Below are positions 30,570-41,102 of a DNA stretch of 52,497 nucleotides, in pieces (positions within the stretch are counted from its first letter, which is position 1; each line of letters opens with the position of its first letter). Source of the DNA: Branchiostoma floridae (lineage: Eukaryota > Chordata > Leptocardii > Amphioxiformes > Branchiostomatidae); NCBI RefSeq assembly GCF_000003815.2, contig NC_049990.1, forward strand, positions 20,415,078-20,467,574, given 5' to 3'. Under the pieces are notes generated by a model, which worked only from the letters and a program-made list of their open reading frames with translations, did no database searches and was not told the DNA's origin. The position numbers and the translations under genes are program-made.

Positions 30570-33340
30570 TTAACTTTTAGTGCTCTTACTTGTCTCAGCT
30601 ACCTCAGCCTCTTCTTGCATAGATCCTGCAGGAGCTACAGTATGGAATTTATGTTTAACTTTCATCACTTTAGTTCTGCTTTCTACTCCGTATGGTGCAG
30701 AAGGCTTGGATAAACTTCTTGTCTGACCCTCAGTCCCCTTATGAAACAGTGTCTTACTCTCTAGTGAATCCAGGCTGTGTAAGTACCATTCTGGATGTTG
30801 ATCATCAGACCGAATGTGATCATCACATTGTTTCAGTATCTCAACACCCTCATCACTGAAGCAATTGTGGCTAAGATCAACATGCCATAGTCCCTCCATT
30901 CCCTTCACAGTATCAACTACAAGCTGAGCAACAGCATCAGTCATCCTATTGCCATGCAAGTCTATCCGATGTAAGTTTGTGAGGAAACTTATCTTTCCCA
31001 TCAGAACTGTACCACCTCTATCAGAGATACCATTGTCAGACAGATCGAGGTGTCTCACTGACTTCATCTTGTGAAAAGCCTCTGCAATTAAAATGACCCC
31101 ATCATCTGACAACTTATTAGAACTCAGATAAAGGTCTTCCAAACAGACCAGATTACCAACATGGGCAGCGAATGATTTTGCACCAGGTATAGAAATTCTG
31201 TTGCTATCTAGGTGCAAACGTTTGATTGACCTCATCTTGTGAAAAGCCTCTGCAATCAGAATGACCCCATCACCTGACAACTTATTAGAACTCAGATAAA
31301 GGTCTTCCAAACAGACCAGATTACCAACATGTGAAGCAAATGATTTTGCACCAGATACAGAAATGTTGTTACCATCTAGGCGCAAACGTTTGATTGACCT
31401 CATCTTGTGAAAAGCCTCTGTAATCACAATACATCCATCAGCTGACAACTTGTTAAAACTCAGATCAAGTTCTTCCAAACAGGACAGATGACCAACATTG
31501 GTAGCGAATGATTTTGCACCAAATACAGAAAATTGGTTTAAACATAGATCTAGTGTTTTCAGTGACCCCATGTTTACAAATGCCTTTGCTATGGCAGTGC
31601 ATCTTGTGTCGTTTATTCCACAGTTCCACAGCTGAAACTCCTCAAGGCATTCTGAATGTTGAAGACTGACGGCGAGTGCCTTTGCCTCATCATCTGACAT
31701 TTTCACTCGTATGTCTAGTTTTTGTAACTTTCTAAGTGCACCAAGGTGCGTCACAGCATGAGAAAGAGCTGTGCCTGATTCACTACGACCATTACTTATC
31801 ACAAGATCCTTTAGAGTAGGTAGCCTGAGGAAGAGCTTTCCTATTGCAGCACCCATCATATCATTCCATTCAGCCGGCAGCACAGTTATATTGAGCTTGA
31901 CCAACGACCATGAGCCCTTAATGCTGTCACACATGGCACTGACTTCAGCAGCTGATAGAAAAGTACAATCATCAAATTCTAGATCCTGTAATCGTCCAAG
32001 ACGGGGCAGGCTTGACATTAGCATCATTACTGGACTAGGTGTAAGTTTGGATGTACTGCAGTATTTTGTACTTGGAGAAATGTGGTGGATAAGATCATCA
32101 TGAACATGGTTACACCTCAGGTCCAAATACGTGAGAGAAACCATATGCTTCATAGCTTGTATCAGCTGAAACAGCTGATTATTGTTGATTGTGCCGGATG
32201 AAAACATTGTAATTCTAAGTCTTTGTAGAGGGATTTTAGACATCATCGGTTCTTCACTTTTACTTCCTGCTTTCTTCACTGCAGATAACAGAGGAATACA
32301 CTGTAGGAGTAGCAGAATGAACTTTCTGTCAGAGACATTAGACCACAAATCACTGCCCAACAAAACAGACTCTTCATCTGGATTGGTTTCCAATTCGCTC
32401 AAAATCGTTGACTCCACTTTTTTCAGTTTGCTTCGATCACAAAGTCGGACAGACTGAACCACATGAGACTGGTTGATAAATCTGATAGCTGCTGAGGAGA
32501 ACAAGAGGGAGAGGATATTTTCCGAAGAAACATCCAAAACATTTCCGTCAAAGACAGATTCAATACAAAGATACAAACTCTGTACATGATTTGTCTCTGC
32601 CAATGCTATCAAGCAAGTCTCTACCTTCTCAAATGGGCTACTAAACTCGCCATCATTTACCAAAGCTGACAGAAAGTCACCAGCCCTGTCACTTAAAAGC
32701 CCACTCACGAAGAAACAAACAAGTGGCATCCTGCCTGCATTCTGTACCAATTGCTGAAGTACAGCCGTGTCTGTTACTTTGTCTATGGCATTCTTGATGT
32801 ACAGTGCTACACAGTAGTCATGTAGGAACGTGTTAACAAAGGTGTACCCTTTAGTTTCAGTCAGTTTGAGCAGGCCAAAGACTTCACGGTCAAGACTATT
32901 TCTGTCATCTGCACTAAGATCTATCTCTCTGCAGTTTCTTTCCACAATGCTGCCCATACCTTTTGATCCTAACGATATCAGGGATTCAGCTATAGATTCA
33001 GAAAAAGAAGCACATTGTTGTTCTGAAACAATACCAGTTTCCATTGCAAAATGTTTGCATAGAGAATACTGCAAGAGCTCTGTGAGGGTTCGGGGGAATA
33101 TATGATTTCTCTCTAGCCAATAGGTGATAATATGTGGCCAGAAGAAAGGGATCAATACAACAAGTTCTACTACAGGATCTCTCCATGCACTGTCTAACAG
33201 TAGTTTGACCTGTTCAGGGTCGGCAGCTAGGTACTCTTCCGCATAGCTTTCCCACGTGGAATGGCTCACAGCAGGGGGTGTCCAGGAAGCTGCAGGTGTT
33301 ATGGTGAGACTCTGAAAGTCCTGGACTGTCTGTGCCATGT
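30570..33340 (-). CDS. Gene B exon 4: HD1/WHD-like region and 10 canonical LRRs
   Basis: The exon begins DMAQTVQDFQS. The ten regular LRRs lie at about 31650-30831. Alternating types are IKRLxLxxNxIS..GAKSF and LEDLxLSxNKLS..AEAFHK; three such pairs are present against one in A. The tail is complete. Confidence 0.9.
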
Positions 33341-35818
33341 CTGTAAACATTAAAATTGAGTTAATATGACTAGTATGTACCTTGTGTCATTTAGATATAA
33401 TAATAATAATAATTGATATGGAATGTAAGTTAATCTGTGACAGTAGTCAGCATTATGTTGGTGGGACCTTCCCTCAACAGAGACGGGCGCGTGGAAAAGG
33501 TTGGAGGACCCTTCCCTCAACAAAGACAGGGGCCGATACCGACTGCCAAGCACCTTTGACCCTTTGCTGACGTCACAATTCCGTTTTGGATGTGTGACTC
33601 AGGTTCTGGGTCATTTCAACTTGAGAAGGATCAGAGGACTGATCGAAAGCTTGTTGGTAAGCGCTTTATTTTGTGCACGGATATATGGTCTTAAAATTGT
33701 AACATAATAATTGATATGGGTTTGATTATCGAAACCATTGAGCTAATATGTTATCAACGACAGGAAGTAGCCTATATATACATGTATATTGTTGACCTTC
33801 TATACTCTTGGAACTTTAATTTCAGGTATGATTACCTCTTGCTTTGAAATATTCTGACCACTGCCGGTACTGCTCTTCCAGCATGATGACCCGCACCGCC
33901 AAGTCTTGGCCGGCAAATCTTCGCATCTCGTCAGTGATAAGGCGTTCTGTCAAGACAGCACTGAGCTGTCCAGACATGTAAGCTGCCCAGAACGAGTCCA
34001 AAGATGATTGATTGATTGGCAGCAGGTGAAGGATTGCACAACCCATCTTGGTTTTAAGAATATCTATCCCTGATTTAAGTAATTGTGTCAGAACCTCTTT
34101 CGTGTGCTTTTCTGTCTCTTCCTTGGACAGAAGGCCTTCTGCTTCCCTCAACAAACCTAGCTGGATGCTTCCCAATTTGCCGAGCAAATCTAACTGCCTC
34201 GCCTTTTCATCCTTGAGTCTGTCTTCTACCCATTGTTCGTTACTGACACCTGTCGCTTGCATGTCTTGGTCAGTGGTTCTGGTTTCTTCGTCCGATGATC
34301 CAGAATCGCTTGGTGATGGAGAATTCGAGGGTGTCAAGTACACAAGTGTTTGGATTGCTGTATAAAGGGGCAAAACCGGAGATAGATATTAGACAAAATC
34401 AATTTTGATACAATATATTCTGTTACACTTACAGTTTCACTGGACAGACTCACATCATTTCAAATCAACACTAAAAAAACAAATACCTTTTGATTAATTC
34501 TGTCATCTTTTGATATTTGTATTCATTATTCAAAGCAGTATATCATACATCCAATGCCGTTACTAACCTGCAGGCTGAGGTGTGCCACTTCTCAACGTAG
34601 AAAGTCGCTGAACGACTTCTGCAGCGATGTTTGTCAGCTCGTCAGTAACATCATCTCTCTGTACACGCCTTGCACTCATCTGTTTCAGTGTGGGAGAGTA
34701 TTTCCCGACTAACTCACTGAAGGCCTTGAATTTGTCCTCGTTAGCATCTACCCAAATTGGGAATATCCGTTTGTTGTTTTTCAGACACGTTTCGTACTCC
34801 AGTTTAGGCCAGTAGGGTTTGTTCAGGAATGATGTGCTGACGACAACGACAGCAAGTTCTAAACTTTGACTTGATAAGGTCGAGATTATTCTGTCCCTAA
34901 TAACTTCACCCGGTTTGATGGAAACGTCATCGAAAAATATGTCCTTCTCCGCCAACCCTTGTTGTTGAAGCGTGGCGACCAAAGGGCGGACAACTGATTC
35001 TTTGTCTTCTCCTGCGTGAATGATGAATACACGGGGCGCTGTGAAGAGGATGAAAATATAATATATGATATTGAAATCTTTATTGACACAACTTTGTAGC
35101 TGAACTTATCTATGGAACGGAAAGTACCAGATTTTCTAAAGCAAGTCGAAAGAAATGTGAACAGCTTTTTGCGTTTATCATTATATCGTGAATTATCAAA
35201 TATGATAAAACAAAATAAAAAAAATTATAATCCATACTAAAGTGACGTTCATCTTCAATGTCATTTATGAACTACTAACAAACACCACATTTCAAGTGAA
35301 AAGGGGGCTTGCTAATTGAACTCTAATGATCAATGGACGAAATGCGTCAAAATATTTACTTTTAAGATACCGGCGAAGATTGAATCAAGCAAGCCTGGCC
35401 TAAGCGAGGAGATGTCAGCTCATTATATACAATGATACAGATGAGAACATCCATTCGTTGTTTATCGAAATATAAAATATGATAAGTCCAACCTGAACAT
35501 GATAACGTCCTAGATACTGTTGTACATACCTTCAGGTTGTCCCTGTTGGCCTTCGTCGTTCAATATCCGTGCTAAATGTGGATAACGGTGCCTCAGAGCA
35601 TCTCGAAACACACCAAATGCATTCGGTCCTCTGGTAGGAAGAATGTCTAACAAGGATTTAGCTTGGTCTTCACGAGTTTGCTGATTTTCAATCTCATCAA
35701 AGTTCTCACCATTGAGAATTCCGCTGTCCAAAAGGCGTCGCCGAATGTCCCTGAACCGCAGATCACTTGTAATCTCCAGGCGTTTGGCGCGGAGCAGGAC
35801 TTTATGTTTTTCCTCCAT
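30570..35818 (-). CDS. Receptor gene B: intact CARD-TIR-linker-LRR protein
   Basis: Coding exons are 35818-35530, 35038-34568, 34357-33836 and 33340-30570. They join in frame to 1350 residues plus stop, with phase 1 introns throughout. Order: CARD (1-96), TIR (about 97-235), acidic and helical linker with an alpha/beta module (254-427), HD1/winged-helix-like region (about 440-620), irregular LRRs, ten canonical 28-residue LRRs and a charged tail ending AETSKSTKS. There is no signal peptide or membrane segment, so the protein should be cytosolic. There is no Walker A or B. It is the best reference copy: no stops, good splice sites, full tail. Its nearest relatives are A on the left and C on the right, same orientation. 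The gene identity as a family is clear; ligand and partners are unknown. Confidence 0.9.
33411..33720. mobile_element. About 300-bp insertion in the last intron of gene B
   Basis: Compared with gene A this intron has about 300 extra bases, flanked by AATTGATATGG on both sides (33411-33421, 33710-33720). Inside, ACCTTCCCTCAACA-AGAC occurs twice about 50 bp apart. The class is not recognised. Confidence 0.5.
33836..34357 (-). CDS. Gene B exon 3: linker and alpha/beta module
   Basis: Same structure and length (522 nt) as gene A exon 3: AIQTLVYLTP, acidic Ser-rich run, EDRLKDEKARQ helix, then MGCAILHLLPINQSSLD and RVIMLEEQYRQW. It agrees closely with A over its full length, unlike C. Confidence 0.75.
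34568..35038 (-). CDS. Gene B exon 2: TIR domain
   Basis: It is nearly identical to the TIR of A and C (STSFLNKPYWPKLEYE, end LRSGTPQPAG). The putative catalytic Glu and the SIKPGE loop are present. Such low divergence beside a highly variable LRR exon suggests strong constraint or recent conversion. Confidence 0.9.
35530..35818 (-). CDS. Gene B exon 1: CARD
   Basis: MEEKHKVLLRAKRLEITSDL followed by the same CARD helices as gene A, with DIRRRLL for YIRRRLL and GVFRDALRHRYPHL. The frame is open a few codons upstream without another ATG, so this ATG is taken. The donor is GTATGT. Confidence 0.85.
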
Positions 35819-36590
35819 GACTGCCCACAATTCAGGAACACTTGGTATTCATCTTTTACTCAATGATGTACATGTTGATGTCACACATTTTTCAAAAGAA
35901 GACGTCTTTCTCTTTCGTTGTCTTCGCGCATCCTGTGGGACAAAGGAACATAAAGGATCATTTCGTTGTTGTGGCCCTTCTTCAGTTTACCCTTCCATTG
36001 TTCACTAATCGTTACCACCGTAATTAAGTCTGTATATGATAATGCTAGTCGTGGATTATTGGAGAAAAGTCATTGCTTGCCGTTCAGAGAGTCATCTTTA
36101 TTTTACTTCCGCATTGCCCTCGTCACGCTTAAATCTAGAGCATCGAGCAAAATTCGACATGTATAGCCAGTATCTGATGACAGTTTTAAGAACGAAGATC
36201 CGAATAGAATACCTGTTTTTACCTTGATATTTCTTGACTTTCCTCTTGGAGGGAATTTACATGAGGGCAGACACAGCCTGCCTTCACTACCTTTACCTGA
36301 CAATACTCAATAAGTGAAAGCCTCGCATCAAAACGAGGCTGTGTAGAGTTTCCGGTAACACCTCGGGCGGTCAAAGGTTCTTTAGGTCTCGGTTCAGAGT
36401 TTTTGTACGATTGGGGGCCGGTCTGACTCTTTCTACGAAAGGTGCTAGCGCTTTCATTTACATTGTTTTCCGGACAATTCCATGTTTCCGGTGGAAATCG
36501 GTGCCTTGCCACTGATCGACACGCTCATGTGATATCTTCTGTGGAGACGTTATTTTAGGTTTAAAAAAGCTGAGATTTTGGGGGTATGGA
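35819..36590 (-). promoter_or_regulatory. 5' flank of gene B with a candidate non-coding first exon
   Basis: It matches the 5' flank of gene A. The conserved donor edge is at 36223 (ATCAAG before GTAAAA) and ATGTAA at 36257-36262. The hairpin GCCTCG..CGAGGC is at about 36322-36342. Promoter location is inferred only from position and conservation. Confidence 0.4.
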
Positions 36591-36594
36591 ACTG

Positions 36595-36740
36595 AGACGA
36601 ATATTACACTGAAAGACCTGTGACACCCAACCATTGCACGTCTAGCTGGAAGTGTTCTTTAAAGCTGTATGAGGAATGATCATCGGCCCCTACAGTACTT
36701 TGCGACAACAGGTTTTACCCTACCATTGTCCTATAGATGT
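36595..36740 (-). repeat. Degraded LINE 3'-end fragment
   Basis: Words such as TTGCACGTCTAGCTGGAAG, GTTCTTTAAAGCTG and GGCCCCTACAGTACTTTG parallel the CR1-like end at 17940-18045 (TTTGCACATCTATCTGCAAG, TTCTTTAAAACT, GCCCCTACTGTACTTGG). A copy at 50195-50330 sits in the same place of the next unit, so it predates that duplication. Confidence 0.55.
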
Positions 36741-36904
36741 CATTAATTGAAATACCCTGAGACTTTTAGATAGAAAGGAGTTTCAAACTCAAATACAGGG
36801 CAGTTACTATATATAATGCGGTTTTATTCTGTCCTAGGTTCGGCGTCAACCAGTAACGATGGCTTCCTTGTGGGCGGAGCTTCTGTAGAATTTCAGAGGG
36901 GCGA

Positions 36905-36978
36905 GTAGGAACAGCAAGAAACAAACATCGAACCCGGGTCGGCAGATTACAAATCAAGCACGCTACCGGTGTCGCCAC
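36905..36978 (-). repeat. tRNA-like sequence between units
   Basis: The minus strand reads GTGGCGACACCGGTAGCGTG, then GATTTGTAATC and GACCCGGGTTCGATGTTTG, with A- and B-box-like parts. The stem ends do not pair well, so it is probably a tRNA-derived repeat. It is missing from the equivalent place near 50430. Confidence 0.45.
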
Positions 36979-37130
36979 AAAAGCTCAGGGATCCTTGGCA
37001 AGGACGGTAGGCGGTACTTGAAGCCCACTGTTACACTTCCCTGAAGCCAGACTGTATCATGATTATCAATGCACACAAAGCTTGAGGGTAGGAAGAAATT
37101 GTTGTCACAGAACAGAAAACTGCATCCATA

Positions 37131-38066
37131 TCAACTTCAGAACAAGCGAGACAAATAGTGCACTCTAAAACTAGTGTAGGACATTACTGGTGTTCAGATG
37201 TTATATGTTCTATTGTGGTCCCTTTGCAGTACAATTGAAAAGACATCTTGGACACAGAGGTGTGAATTACACTGCTACATGTAGGCTTTGCCCCATCATA
37301 TTGTCGAAATTGACATATGTAAGGTGTTAAAACATTAAGGTTTGTTAAGTACCCGAGGTACATAAAAGATGTATGCTATGCAAGTAAAAGAATGCACAAG
37401 TAAAAGAAAAAGAATGAAGAAATCGATACGCATTTATTTAGTGTTTTGTCATTAAAGAGGTCATGAAAATTTGGATCAAGAAAACTTACTCTGTCATCAA
37501 GTTTGGCATTGTGAGCAATAAATGTTTCTATGGTCATGTAGATGTTTTTGTAGACTTTTTCTACTTTGAGGAAGATCTATAAAGTGTACTTGAAAATAAT
37601 ATCATTTCCTCTCTATAGATGTACATTGCATAACATATAGCACTAAGGGGTATATCATTACTAGTACTGCAGAACATGTTTTTTTGTCAATGCTTGTTGC
37701 CATATCTTTCATTAAATATATGTTCAAGAAACTTCCCTTTGACATTGCTGTTCTAAAAATATTAATCTTCTAAGTAAAAACTAGATATTCCATTGAAAAT
37801 ATACTTGATCAGGGATTTGAATTGCAATACCTACATTACATGTTCTTACTATTGACATAATATGTACATGTATGTATGATTGACATATTTGTGTAACAAA
37901 ATATCACAAAATGAGCTGCATATACATGCAGATGCAAGACATAGTTACCTGAAAAGTATGTACATCATACAAACAAGAGGACATACATTCAAAATGTATT
38001 TGTACAGTCAACAATGTTACTCATACCTGTAACTTATATCCTTCACCGTTCCAGCTGCTTTTGTAC
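37131..38066 (-). promoter_or_regulatory. 3' flank and likely 3' UTR of gene C
   Basis: Homologous to the 3' flanks of B and D from TCAACTTCAGAACAAGCGAG onward. Minus-strand AATAAA lies at 37433-37438, about 630 nt after the stop. Confidence 0.55.
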
Positions 38067-41000
38067 TTAACGATCAGTGCTCTCACTTGTCTCAGCTACC
38101 TCAGCCTCTTCTTGCATAGATTCTGCAGGATCTACAGTATGGAATTCATGTTTACCTTTGATCACTTTAGATCTGCTCTCTACTCCATATGGCACAGAGG
38201 GCTTGGATAAACTACTTGTCTGACCCTCAGTCCCCTTATGAAACAGTGTCTTACTCTCTAGTGGATCCAGCCTGTGTAAGTACCGTTCTGGACGTTGCCA
38301 ATTGGACCAAATGTGATCACATTGTTTCAGTATCTTAACACCCTCATCACTGAAGCAATTGTGGCTAAGATCAACATGCCATAGTCCCTCCATTCCCTTC
38401 ACAGTATCAACTACAAGCTGAGCAACAGCATCAGCCATCCTATTGCCATGCAAGTCTATCCGATGTAAGTTTGTGAGGAAACTTATCTTCCCCATCAGAA
38501 CTGTACCACCTCTATCAGAGATATCATTGGAAGACAGATCGAGGTATCTCACTGACCTCATCTTGTGAAAAGCCTCTGCAATCAAAATGACACCATCATC
38601 TGAAAACTTGTTGGTACTCAGATCAAGGTCTTCCAAACAGACCAGATGACCAACATGGGCTGCAAATGATTTTGCACCAGATATAGAAATATTGTTCCAC
38701 CTTAGGCGCAAACGTTTGATTGACCTCATCTTGTGAAAAGCTTCTGCAATAAAAATGACACCATCATCTGAAAATTTGTTCAGACTCAGATGAAGGTCTT
38801 CCAAACAGACCAGATGACCAACATGGGCTGCAAATGATTTTGCACCAGATACAGAAATGTAGTTGCCACCTAGGTGCAAACGTTTGATTGACCTCAACTT
38901 GTGAAAAGCCTCTGTAATCACAATGACCCCATCATCTGACAATTTGTTAAAACTCAGATCAAGGTATTCCAAACAGACCAGATTACCAACATGGGCTGCG
39001 AATGATTTTGCACCAGATACAGAAATGCTGTTGCTATCTAGGCGCAAACGTTTAATTGACCTCATCTTGTGAAAAGCCTCTGTAATCACAATACATGCAT
39101 CATCTGACAACTTGTTACAACTCATATCAAGGTCTTCCAAACAGGACAGATGACCAACATGGGCTGCAAATGATTTTGCACCAAACAAAGAAATTGGGTT
39201 TAAACATAGATTTAGTGTTTTCAGTGACCCCATGTTTACAAATGCCTCTGCTATGGCAGTGCATCTTGTGTCGTTTATTCCACAGTTAAACAACTTCAAC
39301 TCCTCAAGACATTCTGAATGTTGAAGACTGACGGCGAGTGCCTTTGCCTCATCATCTGACATTTTTACATTTATTTCTAGTTTTTGTAACTTTCTGAGTG
39401 CACCAAGGTGCGTCACAGCATGAGAAAGAGCTGTGCCTGATTCACGAAAACCATTACTAATCACAAGGTCCTTTAGATTAGGTAGCCTGAGGAAGAGCTT
39501 TCCTATTGCAGCACCCATCATATCATTCCAATCAGCCGGCAGCACAGTTATACGGAGCTTGACCAACGACCATGAGCCCTTAATGCTGTCACACATGATA
39601 CTGACTTCAGTAGCTGATAGAAAAGTACAATCATCAAATTCTAGATCTTGTAATCGGGCAAGACGGGGCAGGCTTGACATTAGCATCATTACTGGACTAG
39701 TTGTAAGTTTGGATGTACTGCAGTATTTTGTACTTGGAGAAATGTGGTGGACAACATCATCATGAACATGGTTACACCTCCTCAGGTCCAGATCCGTGAG
39801 AGAAACCATATGCTTCATAGCTTGTATCAGCTGAAACAGCTGATTATCGTTGATTGTGCCCTGTAAAAACATTTCAATGATAAGTCTTTGTAGAGGGATT
39901 TTAGACATAATCGGTTCTTCACTTTGACTTCCTGCTTTCTTCACTGCAGATAACAGAGGAATACACTGCAGGAGTAACAGAATGAACTTTCTGTCAGAGA
40001 CATCAGACCATACATCACTGGACAACCAAACATACTTTTCATCTGGATTAGCTTCCAATTTGCTCAAAATCTTTGACTCCTGTTCCTTCAGTTTGCTTCG
40101 ATCACAAAGGCGAACAGACTGAACCACATGAGACTGGTTGATAAATCTGATAGCTGCTGAGGAGAACAACAAAGAGAGGACACTCTCTGAAGAAACATCT
40201 AAAACGTTTCCGCCAAAGACAGATTCAATACACGGATACAAACTATGCACAAGATTTGTCTCTGCCAGTGCTATCAAGCAAGTCTCTACCTTCTCAAATG
40301 GGCTACTAAACTCACCATCATTNNNNNNNNNNNNNNNNNNNNNNNNNNNNNNNNNNNNNNNNNNNNNNNNNNNNNNNNNNNNNNNNNNNNNNNNNNNNNN
40401 NNNNNNNNNNNNNNNNNNNNNNCGCTGATAGAAAGTCCCTAGCCCTGTCACTTAAAAGCCCACTCACGAAGAAACAAACAAGTGGCATCCTGCCTGCATT
40501 CTGTACCAGTTGCTTAAGTACAGCCGTGTCTGTCATTCTGTTTATAGCATCCTTGATGTACAGTGCTACACAGTAGTCATGTAGGAACGTGTTAACAAAG
40601 GTGTACCCTTTAGTTTCAGTCAGTTTGAGCAGGCCAAAGACTTCACGGTCAAGACTATCTCTGTCATCTGCACTAAGATCTATCTCTCTGCAATTTCTTT
40701 CCACAATGCTGCCCAGCCCTTTTGATCCTAACAATATCAGGGATTTAGCTATTGTTTCAGAAAAAGAGGCACATTGTTGTTCTGAAACAATACCAGTTTG
40801 CATTGCAAAATGTTTGCATAGAGAATACTGCAAGAGCTCTGTGAGGGTTCGGGGGAATGCTTGGTTTCTCTCTAACCAATAGGTGATAATATGTGGCCAG
40901 AAGAAAGGGATCAATACAACGAGTTCTACTACAGGATCTCTCCATGCACTGTCTAACAGTAGTTTGACCTGCTGTTCAGGGTCGGCAGCTAGATACTCTT

Positions 41001-41102
41001 CCGCATAGCTTTCCCACGTGGTAGCGCTCATAGCAGTGGGCGTCCGCGAAGCTGCAGGTGTCATGGTGAGACTCTGAAACTCCTGGACGGTCTCTGTCAT
41101 GT
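38067..41102 (-). CDS. Gene C exon 4: HD1/WHD-like region and 12 canonical LRRs (gap inside)
   Basis: Begins DMTETVQEFQS. Before the gap it matches A and B through LLSDRARDFLSA, and after it through NDGEFSSPFEKVE. Canonical LRRs span about 39312-38325 with four two-LRR modules. Ends AETSESTDR. Confidence 0.85.

Noticed and set aside
38067-40451. Separate protein starting MTGLGTFYQ
   Set aside because: The start is created by the frame shift of the N gap; the region is part of gene C exon 4.
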